Origin: Acetobacteraceae bacterium
GTDB lineage: Bacteria; Pseudomonadota; Alphaproteobacteria; Acetobacterales; Acetobacteraceae
Reading direction: 5' to 3'
DNA length: 33,273 nucleotides
Assembly: GCA_003506895.1 (NCBI GenBank)
Contig: DNXO01000104.1
Location: 35,505-68,777, forward strand
A program made the translations under genes and the position numbers. Numbering within the stretch: position 1 is the stretch's first letter; each line of letters begins with the position of its first letter. This document shows positions 25,379 through 33,091 of the stretch, one piece after another. The notes under the pieces were generated by a model, which was not told where the DNA came from, did not search any database, and was given only the letters and a program-made list of their open reading frames with translations.

Positions 25379-26600
25379 CGAGGCCATACGCGGTATGCAG
25401 GGCGCGAACCGCCAGTTCCGTATATTCGGCGGCGATCAGCACGCTGACCTTGATCTCGCTGGTGGAAATGACCTGGATGTTGATCGCCTTGTCAGCCAGG
25501 GCGCTGAACATCGTGTTGGCGACGCCCGCATGGCTGCGCATGCCGACACCGACGACGCTGATCTTCGCGACGTCCGGGTCTTCCAGGATTTCACCGTAGT
25601 TGATCTGGCTTTTGATCGCGGCCAGGGCAGACCGAGCACGCGGCAGATCCGCCTTGCCGACCGTGAACGTCATGTCCGTCGTGCCATCGTCGGAGATGTT
25701 CTGCACGATCATATCGACATTGGCGTTCTGGTCCGCCAGCGCACCGAAGATGGCGGCGGCGATGCCCGGACGGTCCGGCACCCGGCGAATGGTGATCTTC
25801 GCCTCATCGCGGGAGTAGGCGATCCCAGATACGTTTTCTTTTTCCACGATCTCGTCCTCATCCACCACCAGGGTTCCGGTGTCTTCGCCCGGCAGCGCGT
25901 CCGTGAAGCTGGACAGCACCCGCACCCGGACGCGTTCGTTCATCGCCAGTTCCACGCTGCGCGTCTGCAGCACCTTGGCGCCGACGGAAGCGAGTTCCAG
26001 CATCTCCTCATACGCTATTTTCGCCAGCTTGCGCGCTTTCGGCACAATCCGCGGGTCGGTCGTATAGATCCCATCGACGTCGGTATAGATGTCACAGCGG
26101 TCCGCCTTCAGCGCGGCGGCCAGCGCCACGGCGGAGGTATCGGACCCGCCCCGCCCCAGCGTGGTGACCCGGTTGTCCGGCGCGATACCCTGGAATCCGG
26201 CGACCACGGCGACCTGACCCAGGCCCATGCGGCGCACCAGTTCCTCGCCCTCGATCGACTGGATGCGCGCCTTGCCGTGCGCGGTATCGGTGTGGATCGG
26301 AATCTGCCACCCTTGCCAGGATCGCGCATCGACCCCGTTCTCTTGCAGGCAGATCGCCAGCAGGCCAGACGTCACCTGCTCCCCGGTCGCGACCACCGAG
26401 TCGTATTCCCGAGCGTCGTGCAGCGGCGACAGCTCGGTACACCATTTCACCAGTTGGTTGGTGACGCCGGACATGGCGGACACCACCACGGCCACTTGGT
26501 TGCCGTGTTCGACCTCGCGTTTAACGCGCTGGGCGACATTGCGGATACGGTCGAGGTCGGCGACAGAGGTGCCGCCGAATTTCATCACGATGCGGGCCAT
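25368..26600 (-). CDS. lysC: Aspartate kinase
   Basis: A 410-residue aspartokinase, first step of the Lys/Thr/Met pathway. The kinase domain has K7-F-G-G-T-S, the substrate segment V-V-A-T-G-E-Q-V-T-S, and T-L-G-R-G-G-S-D-T-S-A-V-A-L. The C-terminal third holds two ACT domains (R-V-P-D-R-P-G-I-A and the segment ending V-I-S-T-S-E-I-K-V-S), the usual site of lysine/threonine feedback. ATG 26600 puts the kinase motif at the normal position; the frame extends to 26957 only as antisense to ubiG. It is divergent from ubiG and overlaps the NMO-like gene. The length matches the monofunctional alphaproteobacterial form. Confidence 0.97.
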   Translation of the reverse strand: MARIVMKFGGTSVADLDRIRNVAQRVKREVEHGNQVAVVVSAMSGVTNQLVKWCTELSPLHDAREYDSVVATGEQVTSGLLAICLQENGVDARSWQGWQIPIHTDTAHGKARIQSIEGEELVRRMGLGQVAVVAGFQGIAPDNRVTTLGRGGSDTSAVALAAALKADRCDIYTDVDGIYTTDPRIVPKARKLAKIAYEEMLELASVGAKVLQTRSVELAMNERVRVRVLSSFTDALPGEDTGTLVVDEDEIVEKENVSGIAYSRDEAKITIRRVPDRPGIAAAIFGALADQNANVDMIVQNISDDGTTDMTFTVGKADLPRARSALAAIKSQINYGEILEDPDVAKISVVGVGMRSHAGVANTMFSALADKAINIQVISTSEIKVSVLIAAEYTELAVRALHTAYGLDAA

Positions 26601-26694
26601 GAAGGGGTTTCGGTTACCATATGGTTTATGCGAAGGCGCACGGACTGGATTTATGCCGGCGCACACATACTGATCAGCGGCGAAGGGAGCAACC

Positions 26695-27387
26695 ATGAGT
26701 AGCGGTTCGGTATCGATGGAGGAGGTCGGCAAGTTCGACCGGCTGGCATCGCGCTGGTGGGACCCCAACGGCCCGATGAAGCCCCTCCACAAAATGAACC
26801 CCGCTCGGATTGGCTGGATCGAGGGCATGCTGAAAGGCCCGACCCGCATTCTGGACGTAGGCTGCGGCGCCGGTCTGGCCGCCGAGGCCCTGGCCGTGAA
26901 CGGCCACGACGTGCTGGGCATCGACGCCGCCGGCGAGGCGATCGAGGCCGCCCGCACGCACGCCGAACGCCAGGGCGTGAAGGTGACCTACCGGTCATGC
27001 CTGGCGGAAGACCTGGCCGCCGAGGGTCTGCGCTTTCCGGTGATCACCGCGCTGGAGGTGATCGAGCATGTGCCCGACCCGGCCGGCTTCGTGCGGGTGC
27101 TGGCAAGCCTGCTGGAACCGAACGGCATGCTGGTGCTGTCCACCCTGAACCGCACGCGGCGGTCCTGGCTAATGGCGAAAGTCGGCGCTGAATACCTGCT
27201 GAGGATGCTGCCCGTCGGCACCCACGACTGGAAAGCGTTCATCACCCCGGCGGAACTGGGCGCAATGGTCCGCGCCGCCGGGTTGCGCGTGGGGCCAACC
27301 ATCGGGCTGGTCATGGACCCGATGAATGGCCACTGGCGAACGGGGCGGGATATGTCGGTGAACTATATGCTGACGGGGATTCGGTAG
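26695..27387 (+). CDS. ubiG: Ubiquinone biosynthesis O-methyltransferase
   Basis: A 230-residue SAM-dependent methyltransferase catalysing both O-methylations of ubiquinone biosynthesis. The N-terminal F-D-R-L-A-S-R-W-W-D-P-N-G-P-M-K-P-L-H-K segment is diagnostic of UbiG, followed by SAM motif I D-V-G-C-G-A-G, E-V-I-E-H-V (post-motif I) and a C-terminal segment with the H-D-W-K-x-F-I-T-P motif typical of the family. GAAGGGAGC gives a good ribosome binding site before ATG 26695. It is divergent from lysC, with a perfect ACCATATGGT palindrome (26616-26625) between them. Confidence 0.97.
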   Translation: MSSGSVSMEEVGKFDRLASRWWDPNGPMKPLHKMNPARIGWIEGMLKGPTRILDVGCGAGLAAEALAVNGHDVLGIDAAGEAIEAARTHAERQGVKVTYRSCLAEDLAAEGLRFPVITALEVIEHVPDPAGFVRVLASLLEPNGMLVLSTLNRTRRSWLMAKVGAEYLLRMLPVGTHDWKAFITPAELGAMVRAAGLRVGPTIGLVMDPMNGHWRTGRDMSVNYMLTGIR

Positions 27388-27474
27388 GGTGCCCTGTTTA
27401 GCCTCGGACGGCGCGGGGCATACCCCCGGCCACGACACCACGATCCAGTATGACCGCGCCATTTGGAATGACGC

Positions 27475-27590
27475 TGTCCCATCCCGCCGTGGCGGGCAAC
27501 TGGTCAAGGGCGAGACTGCCCCATCCCGTCATGGCGGGCGAAGGCCCGCCATCCACGCCTTTGCCGAAACCCGCACCGTAACGCGTGGAT
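27475..27590. repeat. REP-like palindromic element with tandem half-repeat
   Basis: Between ubiG and lpxB. ATGGCGGGC (27531-27539), a GAAG loop and GCCCGCCAT (27544-27552) form a perfect hairpin. The flanking ATCCACGC (27551-27558) pairs with GCGTGGAT (27583-27590). A 23-base copy of the left part occurs 42 bases upstream (27475-27497 against 27517-27539, three mismatches). This resembles the short interspersed palindromes of alphaproteobacterial intergenic regions. It may also act as a transcription stop for ubiG. Confidence 0.65.
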
Positions 27591-27660
27591 CGCGCACCGG
27601 CGGCCGCCACAACGGATCGACGCTGCCCAGCACACGCCCGCCCGTCACAGGCCACCCCCC

Positions 27661-28791
27661 ATGCCGCTGATCTACCTCATCGCCGGCGAGCAGAGCGGCG
27701 ATGCCATCGGCGCCCGCCTGATCCAGGCCATCCGAACCCAGCGCCCCGACGCGACATTCGCCGGCGTCGGCGGCAGTGCGATGGCGGCGCAGGGGCTGAC
27801 CAGCCTGTTCCCCATCCGCTCCCTGGCGCTGATGGGCCTGTTCGAGGTTCTGCCGAAGATCTTCGAACTCAAGGCCCTGCTGAAACAGACCGTCGCCGAT
27901 ATCCAGGCCCGCCGGCCGGACGTGCTGGTAACCATCGACTCGCCCGGGTTCACGCTGCGGGTGCTGAAGGCGGTTCAGCCGCTGGGTCTGAAGCGCGCCC
28001 ATTACGTCGCTCCCCAGGTCTGGGCGTGGCGGGAGAACCGGGTGAAGCACTACCCCGGCCTGTGGGACGAACTGCTGTGCCTGCTGCCGTTTGAGCCCGC
28101 GTTCTTCGCCAAGCACGGCCTGGCCGCCCGGTTTGTCGGCCACCCCGTGCTGGAAAGCGGCGCCGACAACGGCGATGGTGGGCGATTCCGAGCGCGCCAT
28201 GGGATCGCGGCGGATGCCAGGATACTGACGGTGATGCCCGGCAGCCGGCAGACCGAGGTGTCCCGCCTGCTGCCGGTGCTGGAACAAACGATCCGGCTGC
28301 TGCATGAGCCGGTGGTGCCGGTGGTGCCGCTGGCCGGCCCGGTGGAGGCGGTGGTGCGCGAACGCACCGCGTCCTGGCCGGTGCGCCCGATCCTGGTTGC
28401 CGATACGGGGGAAAAATACGATGCGTTCGCGGCCTCGGCGGCGGCGCTTACGAAGTCCGGAACCTCCACGCTGGAGCTGGCGTTGGCCGGGGTGCCGATG
28501 ATCGTTACTTACCGCGTCAACGCCTTGTCGCACCAGTTGGCGAAACGGATGATCAAAGTAAAATACGCCTCGATCGTGAATTTGCTGCTGGATCGGCCGG
28601 TGGTGCCGGAACTGCTGCAATACGAAAGCCGGCCGGATCGTCTGGCGGCGGAACTGAACCGCCTGCTGACGGACCCGGACGCGGCGGCGGCGCAACGCGC
28701 GGGCTGCGCCGAGGCGATGGCGCTGCTGCGGCCGCCGTCGGGGACGCCCTCGGAGTGTGCGGCGGAGGCGGTGCTGGGGTTGCTGGGGTAG
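27661..28791 (+). CDS. lpxB: Lipid-A-disaccharide synthase
   Basis: A 376-residue GT19 glycosyltransferase that joins UDP-2,3-diacylglucosamine and lipid X to make the lipid A disaccharide at the inner membrane. The N-terminus I-A-G-E-Q-S-G-D is the family signature; D-S-P-G-F, the V-A-P-Q-V-W-A-W-R motif, L-P-F-E-P-x-F, F-V-G-H-P and P-G-S-R follow in the usual order. The length is normal. No clear ribosome binding site is seen before ATG 27661. It stands alone after ubiG instead of with lpxA, so either the raetz-pathway cluster is split in this genome or this is a second locus. Confidence 0.96.
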   Translation: MPLIYLIAGEQSGDAIGARLIQAIRTQRPDATFAGVGGSAMAAQGLTSLFPIRSLALMGLFEVLPKIFELKALLKQTVADIQARRPDVLVTIDSPGFTLRVLKAVQPLGLKRAHYVAPQVWAWRENRVKHYPGLWDELLCLLPFEPAFFAKHGLAARFVGHPVLESGADNGDGGRFRARHGIAADARILTVMPGSRQTEVSRLLPVLEQTIRLLHEPVVPVVPLAGPVEAVVRERTASWPVRPILVADTGEKYDAFAASAAALTKSGTSTLELALAGVPMIVTYRVNALSHQLAKRMIKVKYASIVNLLLDRPVVPELLQYESRPDRLAAELNRLLTDPDAAAAQRAGCAEAMALLRPPSGTPSECAAEAVLGLLG

Positions 28792-28884
28792 GGGGGCGAA
28801 CCGGCATGGGAACCGGCACCCCATCCGGCATAGAGTTCCACATGATAGGCAAATAGTGGCTGTTTTGGCTGGGTTGTCACCCGA

Positions 28885-29160
28885 CTAAACCGGCAAATAA
28901 TCCGGTATATATTTACACCCTGATATTGCATCGATGGAGCCGCCAGTTCGCGCGGAAGGTGCGCAAGGACTCGACGATGTAGCGGTTTCCCCCAATGCGG
29001 ATTCCCACCAGCTTGCTTCGTCCACGTAGCGCCGGCACCAGCCGCCGCAGGTCCGTTCCTCAACGTCCAGCAACTCCGCCGTTTCCAACTGGTTCAGTGG
29101 CACCGCGTCCGAGTGGCCCAAAACGCCTATGAATTTCAGCATAGAAATACCCTGGCGCAT
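28885..29160 (-). pseudogene. Transposase N-terminal fragment (ISNCY-like), decayed
   Basis: From ATG 29160 the minus strand encodes M-R-Q-G-I-S-M-L-K-F, then L-E-T-A-E-L-L-D-V-E-E-R-T and W-C-R-R-Y. This is the helix-turn-helix start of ISNCY-type transposases, where one expects A-A-x-L-L-G-V-S-E-R-T-F-x-R-W. After about residue 45 the sequence loses family character; a different frame continues with I-G-G-N-R-Y-I-V-E-S-L, so a frameshift or a junction is likely. The catalytic domain is absent. The remnant marks past mobile-element activity next to the toxin locus. The family name is a judgement from the short N-terminal motif. Confidence 0.5.
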
Positions 29161-29317
29161 CTTCCCAACATCCTGGCTGGGAAGCCGTTGCCGGGTATCC
29201 TGTGCTACACAAATCTGCGCATCGAATACTTGACGACAGGCTGCATTACATATATTTCGATAATATGATAATAACGCAAATCGTAGGAACTGCGGGGGTA
29301 TGATCACAGACACGCGG

Positions 29318-29336
29318 CTGTCCGTCCATCGGACAG
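29318..29336. other. Perfect short hairpin
   Basis: CTGTCCG (29318-29324), loop TCCAT, CGGACAG (29330-29336). No U-tract follows on either strand. It could be an operator or the end of an insertion element; nothing decides it. Confidence 0.3.
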
Positions 29337-29578
29337 GGCTGAAGCTAGCAACATAAGCATAAGCCGCTCGGTCGAGCGCCGAATTACGGTGCCGCTGTCG
29401 TTACGTCCGAAGTTGCGAATCAGTCCCCACACTCGTCGTTCCGACAAAGTAGCGGGAAGTGAGAAACTTAAGCGTCAGGTAATGCGCAGACTGGCCATGC
29501 AATGTCCAGGGCTGTGCGGCAGCCGGCGCGGCGAAATCAATGCTGCAACCCTGAGTAATATAAGGGAGATCCTACTTC

Positions 29579-30988
29579 CTGTCCGACGTCATAACCATCA
29601 GCGCAAGCGGAGCCACGTTAAGCTTTAGCAGCGGCGGTTCTTATGTCATCACCGGATCGAACGATCTAATCACCTTCGGAACCGGCGTCAGCGTCACGAT
29701 CCAGGGTGCCAGCGACATGGTCAACGCCTGTGGTGGAAATGACACCGTCACCATGCTGGGCACAAATGGCTATGTTGGCTTGATTGGCGGCAGTGGCGAT
29801 GTAGTGAACAATGACAATAGCGGCGATTATGTAAATCTGACCGCCAACACCACTGCGACGATCAACGGCGCAAACGGCGGCATCGGAATGCTGGCAAGCG
29901 GTGATAACGTGATCGCCAGCAACGAGACGATCAACACCGTCGCCAACGATGCAAACGAGACGTTGACCGGCGCGGGCGACGCGGTGATCGGGACGGCGAA
30001 CCTGTCGATGAACGTCGCGGGCGGCAACGATACTTTAGACCTACTGACCGCGGGCGAGTATGTTGGCCTGCTTGGCGGATCAGGGTATTCGGTCACCGCC
30101 GTAGGCGACACGATTGATGCCGCCGCCAACACCAGCCTCACAGTTGCCGGCGGCAACGATAGCGTCGGCCTGGGTGGCTCGGGTGACTCGCTCGGCCTGC
30201 TTGGCGGCACGGGCTATTCGGTCACGGCGATTGGCGACACGATTACCGCCGTCGCCAACACGAGCCTCAACCTGGCCGGCGGCAATGATAGCATCGGTCT
30301 CGGCGGGTCGGCCGACTCTCTGGGCCTGACCGGCGGCGCGGGCTATTTGATTACCGCGATAGGCGACACAATCACCGCCCTGGCCAGCACAAGCTTCGAT
30401 GTGACGGGCCGCAACGACAATATCGCTCTCGGCGGCTCGGGCGACTCTCTTGGCCTGCTTGGCGGCTCAGGATATGCGGTCACCGGCATCGGCGACACGA
30501 TAGCCGCCCTCGCCAACACTAGCTTCAATCTGGCGGGCGGCAGCGACACGATCGGCTTGGGCAACGCGAACACATCCCTTAGCCTGCTCGGCGGGGTCGG
30601 CTACGTCGTCGGCAACAATAACACCACAGACCAGGTGAACCTGACCGGCACCGTCACCGCGACGGTCAACGGCTCCGGCGGATCGGTCGGGGTAGACGAA
30701 ATCGCTGCTATATATAATGCGGTATCGGGCCGTGGCATCACCCAGGATGAGGCGCGCCGATCGAACTGGTCTCGGTCGATCCGGGCAGCGGCCAGCAGAC
30801 CGAACTCGCCGACACCAGCGTCACCAACCTGCTGGCCGAGCTTCCGGTGCTGGAAACGACGGCCAACGGCGTCAATCTCGGGCTGCAACTGGCGGACGGA
30901 AGGCAGATCCAGTTCGCCTCCACCGCCAGGCTGGCCGACTTCCTGTATGCAACTGCCGTGCAGCAGATGCAGGCGACGTCGTTCGTGA
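29579..30988 (+). CDS. Tandem-repeat protein: N-terminal half of a frame-broken polymorphic toxin
   Basis: A repeat-rich frame read from CTG 29579. The sequence S-D-V-I-T-I-S-A-S-G and the following beta-rich segment continue in frame to the first ATG at 29717, and GGGAGA stands 9 bases before the CTG. No ATG, GTG or TTG exists in that stretch, so the start codon is either the rare CTG or has been lost. A standard caller would start at 29717. Residues 141 onward are five 43-residue beta-type repeats (consensus around A-G-G-N-D-S-x-G-L-G-G-S-G-D-S-L-G-L-L-G-G-x-G-Y). They resemble degenerate RTX-like or adhesin repeats. No signal peptide is seen. Meaningful sequence stops near A-I-Y-N-A-V-S-G-R-G-I-T-Q-D-E (about 30750); the frame to 30988 is out of phase with the pretoxin region. 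Confidence 0.65.
   Translation: MSDVITISASGATLSFSSGGSYVITGSNDLITFGTGVSVTIQGASDMVNACGGNDTVTMLGTNGYVGLIGGSGDVVNNDNSGDYVNLTANTTATINGANGGIGMLASGDNVIASNETINTVANDANETLTGAGDAVIGTANLSMNVAGGNDTLDLLTAGEYVGLLGGSGYSVTAVGDTIDAAANTSLTVAGGNDSVGLGGSGDSLGLLGGTGYSVTAIGDTITAVANTSLNLAGGNDSIGLGGSADSLGLTGGAGYLITAIGDTITALASTSFDVTGRNDNIALGGSGDSLGLLGGSGYAVTGIGDTIAALANTSFNLAGGSDTIGLGNANTSLSLLGGVGYVVGNNNTTDQVNLTGTVTATVNGSGGSVGVDEIAAIYNAVSGRGITQDEARRSNWSRSIRAAASRPNSPTPASPTCWPSFRCWKRRPTASISGCNWRTEGRSSSPPPPGWPTSCMQLPCSRCRRRRS
29999..30604 (+). repeat. 129-bp tandem repeats (five units, last one diverging)
   Basis: Units start at 29999, 30128, 30257, 30386 and 30515, each 129 bp (43 codons). The first four are complete. 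The fifth keeps about 30 codons before diverging. They encode the beta-type repeats of the modular toxin's N-terminal half. Exact period with substitutions suggests old tandem duplication under coding constraint. Confidence 0.85.
30751..30845 (+). repeat. 95-bp direct repeat, copy A (start of pretoxin region)
   Basis: Identical to 33179-33273 apart from two base differences; the second copy is cut by the window end, so the true repeat is longer. It encodes G-A-P-I-E-L-V-S-V-D-P-G-S-G-Q-Q in both places. Copy A begins exactly where the upstream repeat-protein frame loses phase. Confidence 0.95.
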
Positions 30989-32517
30989 CCGACAATTTCA
31001 ACCTGGATGTCCAGTGGCTGAACACGGTCGATCAACCGCTGCTGAACGAGGCGGTCGGATGGAACGAACATGCAGCCGCGGTTCGGGCCTTGGGCGGGGC
31101 GAATTACGACCAACAGGCGGTGGAAGCCAACACCATGGCCAGCCTGGCACTTCAAATCGCCGCGCAGCCCCCGTCCAGCCGTCATGACATCACGGTCACA
31201 ATCGCCAATCCGGTTGCCGGCAATCCGACCGAGGTGACGGCCTATGCCGGCGGCGGAGGAAGTATCCACGACACCACCCCCGGTCTCCTTAGTTATATTG
31301 AGCCCGTGATCTCGCTCGCGCTCAACATCACGGCGGCGGTTACTGGACAGGCCTATCTTTATTTCGCGGCCGCGGCCCTGGATGCGGTCCAGTCGGGACA
31401 GGCATTTTCCAACGGTCAGGACCTGCAGGGGCTGCTGGATCTGGCGCAGGCGGTGTCGGCCGGGATTACCGGGGGCGCTGGCGGGACCCTGCCCGGGACC
31501 CCGCCGCCGGTTCCCGCGCAGATCATCAACGCCGCCGCGCAAGGCGTCGGCGGTGTGTATGGCGCCGTGCAGTCGGCCCAAAGCGGCAACGCAGCAGGCA
31601 TCCTGGCCGGCGCGCTGGAGGCTGCGGCAGCTGGCGCGGCGGGTATCGGGATGCTTCCCGGTACCCAGGCGCAGACGCTGAACCTGATTTCGGCTGCGTT
31701 GGGGTCGGCCGGGATCGCCACCAACATGGCGAGCGACTTCGCCAGCGGCAATCTGGGGCAGGGGCTGCTGGACAGCCTGAACCTGTATCTACCGGCTGTG
31801 GCACAGGCGTTTGCTAATGCGTCCACGGACAGCAATATTACGAGCGGAAATGACGTTACGTCGGACCAATTCATCCTCGTTTCTTCCAGCCAGCCAACAA
31901 ATCAGGGGATTAATTTTCAGATAATCACGCAGAATGAAGGCGGTATATTAGCGACTGGCAACATCCCAAACGACAACGGCGCTGTTCTCGGTCACAGTGG
32001 GATGACGATCGGGGCTGGGATAGACATCGGAAATCAGAGCGTAAGCGGCATTCAAAACCTAGTGCAGAACTTCGGGCTCTCAGCAGATTTAGCGCAGACA
32101 TTGGAGCCATACGTTGGTATCACGGGCCAACCCGCACTAGCGTTCCTTCAAGCAAACCCGATAACACTTAGCAGTTACGAGGTTACAAATCTTGACGAAA
32201 GCTTCTGGTCCTATGCGGGGGCGAGTCTGGCAGCAAAATTTGACTCCACACAGACTTTTGCTGCTGGATTTACGTTCACCATGTTGCCGAGCGATACGCA
32301 AACTGCGATAGCGGACATGTATTGGCACTATGCTAATGCAAGTAACGGGTTCCTAACCACAACCCAGCTATGGACACAAATAATCACTGGCAACTGGTCG
32401 GAAGCAGCCAGTAACATTGAAACCTGGAGCTCGAGTTCAGTTGCTCGAAACCAAGCGATGGGAAACCTCATAATGCACGATCTCAATGCCGGCCTTTTGC
32501 CGACGCCAGGGCACTGA
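30847..32517 (+). CDS. Pretoxin region plus pesticin/T4-lysozyme-like C-terminal toxin domain
   Basis: A 556-residue frame from GTG 30847; conserved coding in this frame already begins at 30751, 32 codons earlier, after a TGA at 30748. Residues 1-130 are the pretoxin region shared with the downstream cassette. About 146-325 is a hydrophobic Gly/Ala-rich stretch, perhaps for membrane passage. From about 355 the sequence looks like the pesticin-type lysozyme domain. Glu364 in N-E-G-G, Thr387 and Asp393 in T-I-G-A-G-I-D have the spacing (23 and 6) that I recall for pesticin E178/T201/D207. Further on are L-x-P-Y-x-G-I-x-G, L-P-S-D-T-Q-T-A-I-A-D and G-N-W-S-E-A. Predicted action: peptidoglycan muramidase. 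The GC content falls sharply in this C-terminal part. The frame break upstream makes an intact product uncertain. Confidence 0.72.
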   Translation: MLETTANGVNLGLQLADGRQIQFASTARLADFLYATAVQQMQATSFVTDNFNLDVQWLNTVDQPLLNEAVGWNEHAAAVRALGGANYDQQAVEANTMASLALQIAAQPPSSRHDITVTIANPVAGNPTEVTAYAGGGGSIHDTTPGLLSYIEPVISLALNITAAVTGQAYLYFAAAALDAVQSGQAFSNGQDLQGLLDLAQAVSAGITGGAGGTLPGTPPPVPAQIINAAAQGVGGVYGAVQSAQSGNAAGILAGALEAAAAGAAGIGMLPGTQAQTLNLISAALGSAGIATNMASDFASGNLGQGLLDSLNLYLPAVAQAFANASTDSNITSGNDVTSDQFILVSSSQPTNQGINFQIITQNEGGILATGNIPNDNGAVLGHSGMTIGAGIDIGNQSVSGIQNLVQNFGLSADLAQTLEPYVGITGQPALAFLQANPITLSSYEVTNLDESFWSYAGASLAAKFDSTQTFAAGFTFTMLPSDTQTAIADMYWHYANASNGFLTTTQLWTQIITGNWSEAASNIETWSSSSVARNQAMGNLIMHDLNAGLLPTPGH

Positions 32518-32519
32518 CG

Positions 32520-33059
32520 ATGAAATCGCCATTTTCCATGGTTTTGATATGTGTCGCCATGTTGGTCGCCGGCTCCGTGTTGGCAAGCACGGCGGATGCC
32601 GAACCTCGAACCCCGGCAGGCCCGCAGAACCTCGGCTCAAATCGGCAACCGGTCACCATTCAATATTTTCTTAGCCAGCCGATCTATAGATTCGACGGAC
32701 ATGAAAATAGAGACTTTGGCGAATTCCGAGTGTGCGTCAATATCTTCGAAGCTCACGGGCATCGATATATTTTTCTTTGGAATGTTATGACCTATTTTGA
32801 TAGATGGCTCGTTATCAAGCCCGTATCGTTGGAAAAACGGTCATCCGGGAAATTTGATTTTAAGTTCACGGATAACTGGGAAAATGAAGGCACCGGATCC
32901 ATCGAATATCTCAGCGACGATCGGATTCGGGTCGATATAAAATCCACAAGGCCGTCAGACGAGCCGCCGAACCGGAATATTCTTGGCCAGTATGGCACAC
33001 AGGTACTTTCAAAAGCAGCTTGTCCTCACGAGCGCTTTCTGGAGGGCGCGGTGCCATAA
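32520..33059 (+). CDS. Secreted protein, putative periplasmic immunity protein
   Basis: A 179-residue protein of no recognised family. It starts 2 bases after the toxin stop, with CAGGG as a weak ribosome binding site inside the toxin's last codons, so translation is coupled. Residues 1-27 are a clear signal peptide (S-M-V-L-I-C-V-A-M-L-V-A-G core, likely cut after A-D-A). The mature part has exactly two cysteines, C72 and C168, which could form a disulfide in the periplasm. Base composition is strikingly low in GC (about 32% in 32761-32820 by hand count) compared with flanking DNA. A secreted, AT-rich gene directly after a peptidoglycan-degrading toxin fits an immunity protein that protects the cell's own wall. 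This is inference from context. Confidence 0.65.
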   Translation: MKSPFSMVLICVAMLVAGSVLASTADAEPRTPAGPQNLGSNRQPVTIQYFLSQPIYRFDGHENRDFGEFRVCVNIFEAHGHRYIFLWNVMTYFDRWLVIKPVSLEKRSSGKFDFKFTDNWENEGTGSIEYLSDDRIRVDIKSTRPSDEPPNRNILGQYGTQVLSKAACPHERFLEGAVP

Positions 33060-33091
33060 CGCGCAATTTAGTAAACTTGGCTCAGTCCGAC

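Larger units (their letters stand above)
28792..29578 (+). other. 787-base region with transposase remnant only
   Basis: Apart from the decayed transposase fragment on the minus strand (28885-29160) I see no gene. The segment becomes richer in A/T than lpxB and has TATATATT and CATATATTTCGATAATATG stretches. A perfect 7-bp hairpin CTGTCCG-TCCAT-CGGACAG lies at 29318-29336. A GGGAGA ribosome binding site at 29564-29569 leads into the repeat protein frame. Confidence 0.5.

Noticed and set aside
24798..26702. 634-codon plus-strand frame over the NMO-like gene and lysC
   Set aside because: Antisense shadow of two well-recognised genes; no own motifs or ribosome binding site.
29999..30604. CRISPR-like array
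   Set aside because: The 129-bp units are coding tandem repeats in one frame, without spacers or cas genes.
29579..30750. RTX toxin with type I secretion signal
   Set aside because: The repeats are 43 residues long and lack the regular Gly-Gly-x-Gly-x-Asp nonapeptide. No type I secretion genes are nearby.
30740..30760. Programmed -1 ribosomal frameshift joining the two toxin halves
   Set aside because: A -1 shift would join the frames, but there is no slippery heptamer at the junction, and the duplicate copy suggests a deletion or recombination instead.
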